Notes under the pieces: model-generated
Told to the model about the DNA's origin: nothing
The model's input: only the letters and a program-made list of their open reading frames with translations
Database searches by the model: none
Shown: piece by piece, positions 1-6,470 of the stretch
Layout: every line of letters begins with the position of its first letter
How positions within the stretch are numbered: position 1 is the stretch's first letter
Made by a program: the position numbers and the translations under genes
From: Bacillota bacterium
GTDB taxonomy: Bacteria > Bacillota > Clostridia > Oscillospirales > Ruminococcaceae
Direction: 5' to 3'
Assembly: GCA_023394255.1 (NCBI GenBank)
Contig: JAEXAZ010000063.1
Location: 1 to 13,438 of the forward strand
DNA: 13,438 bases

Positions 1-354
1 CGTGTGAGGGATTTTGCGCAGGTGATGGGAGACGGGACAATTACGCAGGAGATTTCATCCATGGCGCTCGACCGGATGGAAATCGACCGGCTCGGCCTGG
101 ACTCCATCGACCGCAGAATGCTCGAAACCATTATCAGGCATTACAGCGGCGGCCCTGTGGGGCTGGAAACGCTGGCGGCGGCTGTGGGCGAGGAATCGGT
201 GACGCTGGAAGATGTCTATGAGCCTTATCTGATGCAGATTGGATTTTTGGCGCGTACGCCGCGCGGGCGCTGCGCTACTCCGCAGGCATACGGGCATTTG
301 GGCATCCAAATGCCCGGCGCCTGCGCCGATCCCGATCAGCTGAGCCTGGAATGA
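1..354 (+). CDS. ruvB: Holliday junction branch migration helicase RuvB, C-terminal part (5' end outside window)
   Basis: RuvB is the hexameric AAA+ motor that, with RuvA, drives branch migration of Holliday junctions in recombination and repair. Only the last 117 codons are present and the frame is open at base 1, so the ATPase domain lies upstream of the window. What remains is the DNA-binding winged-helix domain. It shows the family signature LGLDSIDRRML followed by GGPVGLETLAAAVGEE, EDVYEPYLMQIGFLARTPRGR and a final AT, which are the hallmark RuvB C-terminal blocks. The GTG at base 4 continues the RVRDFAQV run and is an internal valine, not a start. The gene ends with TGA 46 bases before glmM and is likely co-transcribed with it. 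The identification is secure although the gene is truncated by the window edge. Confidence 0.95.
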   Translation, partial: RVRDFAQVMGDGTITQEISSMALDRMEIDRLGLDSIDRRMLETIIRHYSGGPVGLETLAAAVGEESVTLEDVYEPYLMQIGFLARTPRGRCATPQAYGHLGIQMPGACADPDQLSLE

Positions 355-400
355 GCGGGATGCCCGGGGATCTCACGATGATTTTGGAAGGAGAACGGAA

Positions 401-1741
401 ATGGGGAGACTATTTGGGACAGACGGTGTAAGAGGGGTTGCCAACGGCGACCTGACTGTCGAACTTGCCACAAACATCGGCAGGGCAGCGGGAATGGTGG
501 TGGAAGAGGCAATCAACCGTCGGCCGACCTTTCTGGTGGGAAAGGATACCCGCCTTTCTTCCGATATGCTAGAGGCGGCGCTGGCCGCCGGGCTTTGCAG
601 CACGGGGGCAAATGTAGTGCTGCTGGGGGTGGTTCCCACGCCCGCGGTCGCTTATCTTGTAAAACGCTATGGGGCGGATGCCGGGGTGATGCTTTCGGCA
701 AGCCACAACCCGTTTGAATACAACGGAATTAAAATTTTCAGCAATGAAGGGTTTAAGCTGCTGGATTCGCAGGAAGAAGAGATTGAAAAGATCGTGCTCG
801 ACCAGTTTAAGCCTTACAGGATCCGCTTCGGCGGGGAGATTGGAACAATCACCTGTGCAAAGACCGCGGCCGACGATTATGTGGAGTACCTGAAGACAAC
901 GGTGGAGTGTGACCTGACCGGCCTGCGGGTGGCGTTGGACTGCGCAAACGGGAGCGCAAGCGTGACCGCGCAGAAATTGTTCGAGGGAATGGGCGCCCGG
1001 TGCGATATTTTCCACGCGAATCCGGACGGACGCAACGTGAACGACCACTGCGGTTCCACCCATGTGGAGGAGCTCGGGAAGCTGGTCAGGGAAGGCAGCT
1101 ACGACGCTGGGCTTGCGTTTGACGGTGACGCCGACCGCTGCCTTGCTGTGGATGAGCGGGGCGAATTGGTGGACGGCGACCGGCTGATCGCGCTTTTCGC
1201 ATACCATTTGAAAGAGCAGGGCAAACTGAAAAATAACACGTTTGTGGCGACCGTCATGAGCAATCTGGGGCTGTTTCAATTTGCGAAATCGCACGGAATT
1301 GAGACACGGGCTACCAAGGTGGGGGACCGGTATGTTCTCGAATGCATGCGGCAGGAGGACTTTTGCATCGGCGGGGAACAGTCGGGACATATTATCTTCC
1401 GCGATTTTATGCCCACGGGTGACGGCCAGCTCACAGGCATACAGCTTTTAAGCCTGCTGAAGCTTTTCAAAAAGCCTCTGTCGGAGGCTGCCGGCGTCAT
1501 GCGGGTCTTTCCGCAGACGTTGCTGAATATACGTGCTACCCCGCAGATGAAAGCCGCGCTGGATGTTGATGAGCAGGTGCAGTCGTGTATCCGCAGCCTG
1601 AACGAAAGCCTCGGGGAAAACGGCCGCATTTTGGTGCGCCCTTCCGGAACGGAACCCCTGATCCGTATTATGGTCGAGGGGCAGGATCTAATGGAAATTG
1701 AGCAGATTGCGCACGAAATTGCAGCGGTAATCCAAAATTAA
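401..1741 (+). CDS. glmM: Phosphoglucosamine mutase GlmM
   Basis: GlmM interconverts glucosamine-6-phosphate and glucosamine-1-phosphate, a cytoplasmic step on the route to UDP-GlcNAc for peptidoglycan and other cell-wall polymers. The 446-residue product has the usual family length. It begins MGRLFGTDGVRG and carries the phosphoserine loop SASHNP with catalytic Ser101. The metal-binding loop is DGDADR (Asp241, Asp243, Asp245), and the C-terminal phosphate-binding loop RPSGTEP lies at residues 413-419. The ATG has a strong ribosome binding site, GGAAGGAG at 386-393. Two neighbours sometimes found beside glmM, glmS and the diadenylate cyclase cdaA, are absent here. It sits between ruvB and a methyltransferase gene on the same strand, with short gaps that suggest one transcript. 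No disruption is seen. Confidence 0.97.
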   Translation: MGRLFGTDGVRGVANGDLTVELATNIGRAAGMVVEEAINRRPTFLVGKDTRLSSDMLEAALAAGLCSTGANVVLLGVVPTPAVAYLVKRYGADAGVMLSASHNPFEYNGIKIFSNEGFKLLDSQEEEIEKIVLDQFKPYRIRFGGEIGTITCAKTAADDYVEYLKTTVECDLTGLRVALDCANGSASVTAQKLFEGMGARCDIFHANPDGRNVNDHCGSTHVEELGKLVREGSYDAGLAFDGDADRCLAVDERGELVDGDRLIALFAYHLKEQGKLKNNTFVATVMSNLGLFQFAKSHGIETRATKVGDRYVLECMRQEDFCIGGEQSGHIIFRDFMPTGDGQLTGIQLLSLLKLFKKPLSEAAGVMRVFPQTLLNIRATPQMKAALDVDEQVQSCIRSLNESLGENGRILVRPSGTEPLIRIMVEGQDLMEIEQIAHEIAAVIQN

Positions 1742-1753
1742 GGAGATTAAGAC

Positions 1754-2614
1754 ATGCGGGCAGCAACCGATTGGAAAGACTTTGAAGTGCTGGACACCAG
1801 CAGCGGCGAAAAACTGGAGCGTTGGGGCGATGTCACGCTGATCCGCCCCGATCCGCAGATTATCTGGAACACGCCGAAAGACGGCGCGTGGCAGAAGGCA
1901 AACGCGCGGTATCTCCGCTCCAATTCGGGGGGCGGGAACTGGGAAATCCGGTCCATGCCGAAAGAGGAATGGACTATCGGTTACCGGGACTTGAAATTCC
2001 ACATCCGCCCCACGGGGTTTAAGCATACCGGGCTGTTCCCGGAACAGGCGGTCAACTGGGACTGGATGCGGGAACAGATTGCCAAAAGCGGACGGCAGCT
2101 GAATATTCTCAACCTGTTCGCCTATACGGGCGGCGCCACGCTTGCGTGCGCGGCGGCGGGCGCGAAAGTCTGCCATGTGGATGCCTCCAAGGGGATGGTG
2201 CAGTGGGCGCGGGACAATGCCGCGCTTTCCGGCTTGTCGGAGAAGCCCGTCCGGTGGATCGTCGACGACTGCAAAAAATTCCTCGAGCGGGAAATCCGCC
2301 GGGGGAACCGCTATGACGGCATCGTGATGGACCCGCCGTCTTATGGGCGGGGGCCGGGGGGAGAAGTCTGGAAACTTGAGGACTGCATCTATGAGCTGGT
2401 CGCCCTGTGCACACAGGCGCTTTCCGAAACGCCGGTATTTTTCCTGCTCAATTCTTATACGACCGGCCTTTCCCCTTCGGTAATGGCGTATATCCTTTCC
2501 TGCACGGTTAAAAAAACCTACGGCGGAACCGTAACAGCCGATGAAATCGGCCTGCCGGTCAAAAAATCGGGGCTGGCGCTGCCCTGCGGCAGCACTGCTG
2601 TCTGGGCAAACTAG
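1754..2614 (+). CDS. Class I SAM-dependent methyltransferase, RlmI/RlmK-like (COG1092 type)
   Basis: The 286-residue product is a Rossmann-fold methyltransferase related to the RlmI/RlmK group, which methylates bases in 23S rRNA; the exact substrate here is unknown. Visible motifs are the SAM-binding motif I, LNLFAYTGGATLA (from about residue 119), and an acidic ribose-binding residue at Asp143 in HVDASKG. A further acidic pair lies at Asp171-Asp172, and the catalytic motif IV DPPSYGRG is at 193-200. DPPSY, not a cysteine motif, fits the N/C-methyltransferases of this group. The N-terminal PUA RNA-binding domain of full-length RlmI is missing, as in the shorter PF10672-like relatives. The start ATG follows AAGGAG (about 1740-1745), and the gene begins 12 bases after the glmM stop, so it is probably translated from the glmM transcript. 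The family is confident; the RNA target is not. Confidence 0.85.
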   Translation: MRAATDWKDFEVLDTSSGEKLERWGDVTLIRPDPQIIWNTPKDGAWQKANARYLRSNSGGGNWEIRSMPKEEWTIGYRDLKFHIRPTGFKHTGLFPEQAVNWDWMREQIAKSGRQLNILNLFAYTGGATLACAAAGAKVCHVDASKGMVQWARDNAALSGLSEKPVRWIVDDCKKFLEREIRRGNRYDGIVMDPPSYGRGPGGEVWKLEDCIYELVALCTQALSETPVFFLLNSYTTGLSPSVMAYILSCTVKKTYGGTVTADEIGLPVKKSGLALPCGSTAVWAN

Positions 2615-2625
2615 GGGGTCTTGCT

Positions 2626-3105
2626 GTGAAAAAAGTTCCTTTTTCCAAATTTCAGTATGGGCTGGAAGGTGTGTCGCTTTTTCTGCTGGGCTATCATGGC
2701 TTCTACCTGATGATGGGGTGGGATTCCATCCCCAATCGGATCCCTACCCACTTTAACGCCGCTGGAATTCCGGACGGCTGGGGCGGGAAAGGCAGTTTAT
2801 TGATGCTGTTCGGTATCTGCCTGCTGATCTATCTGCTGATTACGGTCCTGTCGTTTTTCCCAAAAACATGGAACGCCCCGGTCGAGATCACCGCGGCGAA
2901 CGAACAGTTTGTCTATGGGAATCTGAGCAGGATGCTGAGCACCATAAAACTCAGTATCACCGGTTGTTTTACCTATATTAATATTCGGTCGGCGCAGGGA
3001 GGGTCGCTGGGCACATGGTTTTTGATCATTTTTCTGCTTGCCATGTTCGGCTCAATGGGTTATTATATTTTAAAAATTATGCGGGGCGCAAAGAAGTTTC
3101 AATAA
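2626..3105 (+). CDS. Small DUF1648-containing integral membrane protein
   Basis: The 159-residue product starts at GTG, with an AGGGGGT ribosome binding site about six bases upstream, 11 bases after the methyltransferase stop. It appears to have four hydrophobic segments, near residues 13-31, 56-78, 103-122 and 128-151. Between the first two lies the recognisable DUF1648 signature, from Pro36 through THFNAAG to the PDGWG stretch near 49-53. DUF1648 is the N-terminal domain of SdpI, the immunity and signalling protein of the Bacillus subtilis Sdp toxin system, but it also occurs alone in many membrane proteins of unknown role. The SdpI C-terminal domain is not evident and no toxin gene is adjacent, so an immunity function should not be assumed. 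A possible promoter for the next operon is embedded in its 3' end. Confidence 0.75.
   Translation: MKKVPFSKFQYGLEGVSLFLLGYHGFYLMMGWDSIPNRIPTHFNAAGIPDGWGGKGSLLMLFGICLLIYLLITVLSFFPKTWNAPVEITAANEQFVYGNLSRMLSTIKLSITGCFTYINIRSAQGGSLGTWFLIIFLLAMFGSMGYYILKIMRGAKKFQ
3038..3066 (+). promoter_or_regulatory. Putative sigma-A promoter inside the DUF1648 gene, upstream of ecfA1
   Basis: TTGCCA at 3038-3043 (five of six matches to the -35 consensus) and TATTAT at 3061-3066 (five of six to the -10) are separated by exactly 17 bases. Transcription would start near 3073, about 70 bases before the ecfA1 start codon. The site lies in the coding sequence of the preceding gene, so part of the match could be chance. 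It would let the ECF operon be expressed separately from the ruvB-glmM group. Confidence 0.45.
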
Positions 3106-3145
3106 AGGCTTGCCCGTTAAGAATCCAATCAAAAGAGGAATGCAA

Positions 3146-3997
3146 ATGCCAAACATCATTTCCGCTGAAAAGGTACGTTTCGGTTACCAGAAAGAAAATA
3201 ATGAGTTCAACCTTGTTCTGAAAGAAATCAGCCTTGAAATTCCGCAGGGGCAGTTCCTGGCTGTGTTGGGACATAACGGCTCCGGCAAAAGCACGTTTGC
3301 AAAGCACCTGAACGCCATTCTGCTTCCGCAGGGCGGGACAGTCACCGTGTGCGGGCTGAACACCGCGGATGAGGACAAGCTGTACGATATCCGCCAGCAG
3401 GTTGGGATGGTGTTTCAAAACCCGGATAACCAGATCGTCGCGACGATTGTGGAGGAGGACGTTGCGTTCGGTCCGGAAAATATGGGGGTGGAGCCGTCTG
3501 AAATCCGCACGAGGGTGGATGAAGCGCTCACGGACGTGGGAATGGAGGAATACAAAACGCACGCGCCGCACCAGCTTTCCGGCGGGCAGAAACAGCGGAT
3601 TGCGATCGCCGGGATTATCGCGATGCGGCCGCGGTGCATTGTGCTGGACGAGCCGACCGCCATGCTGGACCCGCGGGGCCGCAGCGAGGTCATTTCGACC
3701 GTCAAACGGCTGAACAGCGAGCTTGGCATTACGGTTGTCCTGATCACGCACTATATGGAGGAAGCGGCGCAATGTGACCGCGTGGTGGTGATGAACGACG
3801 GGGAAGTCCTGTTGGACGATACGCCGCGCAGGGTGTTTTCCCATGTGGAGCAGCTCAAATCTGTGGGGCTTGACGTCCCGCAGGCAACCGAGCTTTGCTG
3901 GCAGCTGCGCAAAAACGGCTTTGACCTGCCCGACGACATTTTGACGGAAGACGAATGCGTCGAGGCAATCTCCGCGCTATTGGAGGCTAAAAAATGA
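3146..3997 (+). CDS. ecfA1: Energy-coupling factor transporter ATPase EcfA1 (CbiO family)
   Basis: EcfA1 is one of two ATPases that power energy-coupling factor importers for vitamins or transition metals at the inner face of the membrane. I choose ATG 3146 because AGAGGA (3134-3139) lies six bases upstream; an in-frame TTG at 3110 and ATG at 3140 are less well placed. This gives 283 residues. Motifs are Walker A GHNGSGKST (42-50), Q-loop Gln91 in VFQNPDNQ, the ABC signature LSGGQ (144-148), Walker B CIVLDEP with catalytic Glu169, and the switch His202. The NPDNQ Q-loop sequence is typical of EcfA1, as opposed to YPEYQ in EcfA2. The stop overlaps the ecfA2 start, implying translational coupling. 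Confidence 0.95.
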   Translation: MPNIISAEKVRFGYQKENNEFNLVLKEISLEIPQGQFLAVLGHNGSGKSTFAKHLNAILLPQGGTVTVCGLNTADEDKLYDIRQQVGMVFQNPDNQIVATIVEEDVAFGPENMGVEPSEIRTRVDEALTDVGMEEYKTHAPHQLSGGQKQRIAIAGIIAMRPRCIVLDEPTAMLDPRGRSEVISTVKRLNSELGITVVLITHYMEEAAQCDRVVVMNDGEVLLDDTPRRVFSHVEQLKSVGLDVPQATELCWQLRKNGFDLPDDILTEDECVEAISALLEAKK

Positions 3998-4854
3998 TTG
4001 CCATAAAAACTGAAGACCTGACCTATGTGTATTCGGCAGGTACTCCTTTTGAAAAAACCGCGATTGACCACATCAATCTGGAAATCGAGCAGGGGGAATT
4101 CGTCGGGGTCATCGGGCATACCGGCTCCGGGAAATCCACCCTGATCCAGCACTTTAACGGCCTGCTGAAACCGACCTCCGGCCGGATTCTGATTAATGGG
4201 GTCGATCTGTGGGCGAAAGAAACAAAAATCCGGGATTACCGCTTCAAGGTGGGCCTTGTGTTCCAGTATCCCGAATATCAGCTGTTTGAGGAAACGGTTT
4301 ATAAGGATATTGCTTTCGGGCCCGCGAATATGGGGCTGTCCCCCGCGGAAATAGACGAACATGTGCGCGACGCGGCGGAATTTGTCGGGCTCAAGCCCCA
4401 TCATATGCAAAAATCGCCGTTTGAGCTTTCCGGCGGGCAAAAGCGCCGGGTGGCGATCGCCGGCGTGCTTGCGATGAATCCGGAAATTTTAGTGCTCGAT
4501 GAGCCGACCGCCGGTTTGGACCCCAAAGGGCGGGACCGGATTTTGGGTCAGATCAAGCAGTATCACAAGGCAAGGGGCACAACAATCCTGCTGGTTTCCC
4601 ACAGTATGGAAGACATCGCGCGCTATGCGCGTAAGGTGCTTGTGTTAAATCATTCGGGGGTCGCAATGTATGACGACGTTGCCACGGTCTTTTCCCGGGA
4701 TAAGGAAATCAGCCAAATGGGGCTTTCCGTTCCGCAGGTCACAAGGATTTTCTCCAGGCTGCGCGACCGCGGCTATCCGGTCAGCGACAGCGTTTATACA
4801 ATGGATTATGCAAAGCAGGAGCTTCTTTCCCTGCTTTCGGGAAAGGAGGGATGA
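3994..4854 (+). CDS. ecfA2: Energy-coupling factor transporter ATPase EcfA2
   Basis: This is the second, non-identical ATPase of the ECF module; EcfA1 and EcfA2 form a heterodimer that engages the EcfT coupling helices. The 286-residue product has Walker A GHTGSGKST (41-49), Gln91 in VFQYPEYQLFEE, signature LSGGQ (145-149), Walker B ILVLDEP with Glu170, and switch His203. The YPEYQLFEETVYKDIAFGP stretch is characteristic of EcfA2. Its ATG overlaps the ecfA1 stop in an ATGA arrangement, a classic sign of translational coupling that helps give equal amounts of the two subunits. All catalytic residues are present, so both sites of the heterodimer appear functional. Confidence 0.95.
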   Translation: MIAIKTEDLTYVYSAGTPFEKTAIDHINLEIEQGEFVGVIGHTGSGKSTLIQHFNGLLKPTSGRILINGVDLWAKETKIRDYRFKVGLVFQYPEYQLFEETVYKDIAFGPANMGLSPAEIDEHVRDAAEFVGLKPHHMQKSPFELSGGQKRRVAIAGVLAMNPEILVLDEPTAGLDPKGRDRILGQIKQYHKARGTTILLVSHSMEDIARYARKVLVLNHSGVAMYDDVATVFSRDKEISQMGLSVPQVTRIFSRLRDRGYPVSDSVYTMDYAKQELLSLLSGKEG

Positions 4855-4857
4855 ACC

Positions 4858-5676
4858 GTGCTGCGTGATATTACGATAGGACAGTATTTTCCGGGGAAAT
4901 CCATACTGCACCGCCTTGACCCGCGCGTTAAGATCGTGCTGACGCTGGCTTTCATCGTTATGCTGTTCATTGCCTCCAATCCAATAGGGCTTCTGGTGGG
5001 GATTCTGTTTCTGGTGTTTACCTATGGGATTTCCAGAATTCCTCCCATTATGATTCTGAAAAGCCTGAAACCGGTCCTGCCGATCATTTTATTTACATCG
5101 GTGCTGAACATGTTTTTTATCGAGGGGACGCCCCTGTTTCAATGGTGGATTCTGAAAATCACACTGGAAGGGGTTACAACCGCCATTGTGATGAGCATCA
5201 GAATCCTGTGCCTGATCGCGGGCACCTCGCTTCTGACCTATACCACATCCCCGATCGCGCTGACCGACGGCATCGAGCGCCTTTGCAGCCCGCTCAACCG
5301 GCTGAAGCTGCCGGTGCATGAACTGGCGATGATGATGACCATCGCGCTGCGCTTTATCCCGACCCTGATCGAGGAGACGGATAAAATCATGTCGGCGCAG
5401 AAAGCGCGCGGGGCTGATCTGGAGACGGGCGGCCTGATGCAGCGCGCCAGAGCGCTGATTCCGATTCTGATTCCGCTGTTCGTGTCGGCGTTTCGCCGCG
5501 CGGACGAGCTGGCCGTCGCGATGGAATGCCGCTGTTACCGGGGCGGCGAAGGGCGCACGAGGATGAAGCAGCTGAAAATTCAGATGTATGACATCTGGTG
5601 TTCGGTTTTTGTCGGCCTCTGCGTCGCCGCGGTCATCTTGATCAATCTGTTCGCGCCTGTCGTCCTGCATATGTGA
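4858..5676 (+). CDS. ecfT: Energy-coupling factor transporter transmembrane protein EcfT
   Basis: EcfT is the membrane scaffold that links the two ATPases to interchangeable substrate-binding S components. The 272-residue product starts at GTG behind a very strong AAAGGAGG site (4842-4849), three bases after the ecfA2 stop. It begins with the usual DITIGQY...LHRLDPRVK segment and has several hydrophobic helices: about 25-58 (a pair), 70-88, 105-127 and a C-terminal one at 246-268. The two ATPase-coupling motifs are Ala183-Arg184-Gly185 and Cys224-Arg225-Cys226, the latter in ECRCYRGGEGRTR. The arginines that dock into the ATPases are conserved. No S-component gene is nearby, so this is a group II module shared by S components encoded elsewhere. 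Its substrate therefore cannot be named from this window. Confidence 0.95.
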   Translation: MLRDITIGQYFPGKSILHRLDPRVKIVLTLAFIVMLFIASNPIGLLVGILFLVFTYGISRIPPIMILKSLKPVLPIILFTSVLNMFFIEGTPLFQWWILKITLEGVTTAIVMSIRILCLIAGTSLLTYTTSPIALTDGIERLCSPLNRLKLPVHELAMMMTIALRFIPTLIEETDKIMSAQKARGADLETGGLMQRARALIPILIPLFVSAFRRADELAVAMECRCYRGGEGRTRMKQLKIQMYDIWCSVFVGLCVAAVILINLFAPVVLHM

Positions 5677-5686
5677 GGCTGTGGAT

Positions 5687-6454
5687 ATGCAGGAACGCCA
5701 GCTTTTATTAACGGTGCGGTTTCGCGGGACGCGCTATCACGGCTATCAGGTGCAGCCCAACGGGGTGACCGTTGCGCAGGTGATACAGGATGCCGTAGAG
5801 CGGGTATTTGAAAGCAGGCTGGACATTAAGGGCTGTTCCAGGACCGATGCCGGCGTCCATGCCAACGGGTTTTGCCTGTCGCTGCATACCGTTTCGGGCA
5901 TCCCCTGCGATGCGGTGGTTCGCGCGATGAATGTCAACCTGCCGGACGATGTGGCCGTGACCGGCTGCCGTGAGGTGCCGCTTGGGTTTCATCCGCGCTA
6001 TGACTGCGCCGGGAAACGCTATCTGTACCAGATCTATAACGGCCCTGTAAAAAATCCGTTTCTTACCGATCTTGCCCTGTTTCATAAATATCCGCTGGAC
6101 GAGCACCTGATGGACGCGGCGGCCCGCAGCTTTTTGGGTACGCATGACTTTTTGGCGTTTTGCTCTGCGGGAAGTAAAATTGAGGATACGGTGCGCACGG
6201 TCACAGCGGCTTCTGTTACAAGAAAGGGCGAAATGGTGACTTTTTCCGTGACCGGGGACGGGTTCCTTTATAACATGGTGCGGATCATGGCAGGTACCCT
6301 GCTGGACGCCGCCCGCGGTATTTTTGCGCCGTCGGATATCTCCCGTATGATAGAGGGGCGCGACCGTTCTGCGGCGGGCGCCACGGCGCCGGCCCATGGG
6401 CTCTATCTTGACGAAGTTTTCTACGGGGAAATAGGATCATCCAAAATTACTTAG
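5687..6454 (+). CDS. truA: tRNA pseudouridine(38-40) synthase TruA
   Basis: TruA converts uridines 38, 39 and 40 in the anticodon stem-loop of many tRNAs to pseudouridine. The catalytic aspartate lies in the family motif GCSRTDAGVHA at residue 54, counting from ATG 5687. Other family blocks are RFRGTRYHGYQVQPN near the N terminus, FHPRYDCAGKRYLYQI, GTHDFLAFCSAGS and GDGFLYNMVRIMAGTL. I choose ATG 5687 (255 residues) over the in-frame GTG at 5681, because the TGAGG at 5674-5678 is only about two bases from the GTG but eight from the ATG. The gene starts 10 bases after ecfT. ecfA1-ecfA2-ecfT-truA is a widespread Firmicutes gene order, usually followed by rplM and rpsI, which are absent here. 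Confidence 0.95.
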   Translation: MQERQLLLTVRFRGTRYHGYQVQPNGVTVAQVIQDAVERVFESRLDIKGCSRTDAGVHANGFCLSLHTVSGIPCDAVVRAMNVNLPDDVAVTGCREVPLGFHPRYDCAGKRYLYQIYNGPVKNPFLTDLALFHKYPLDEHLMDAAARSFLGTHDFLAFCSAGSKIEDTVRTVTAASVTRKGEMVTFSVTGDGFLYNMVRIMAGTLLDAARGIFAPSDISRMIEGRDRSAAGATAPAHGLYLDEVFYGEIGSSKIT

Positions 6455-6470
6455 CGAAGGGGGCTGCGGG

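Noticed and set aside
569..1390. Long reverse-strand open frame of 273 codons opposite glmM.
   Set aside because: It is a shadow of the glmM coding sequence: no ribosome binding site, His/Arg/Pro-rich product without recognisable motifs, and glmM on the other strand is unambiguous.
2626..3105. Sdp-type toxin-immunity locus suggested by the DUF1648 protein.
   Set aside because: No toxin, maturation or autorepressor gene is adjacent, and the SdpI C-terminal domain is absent.
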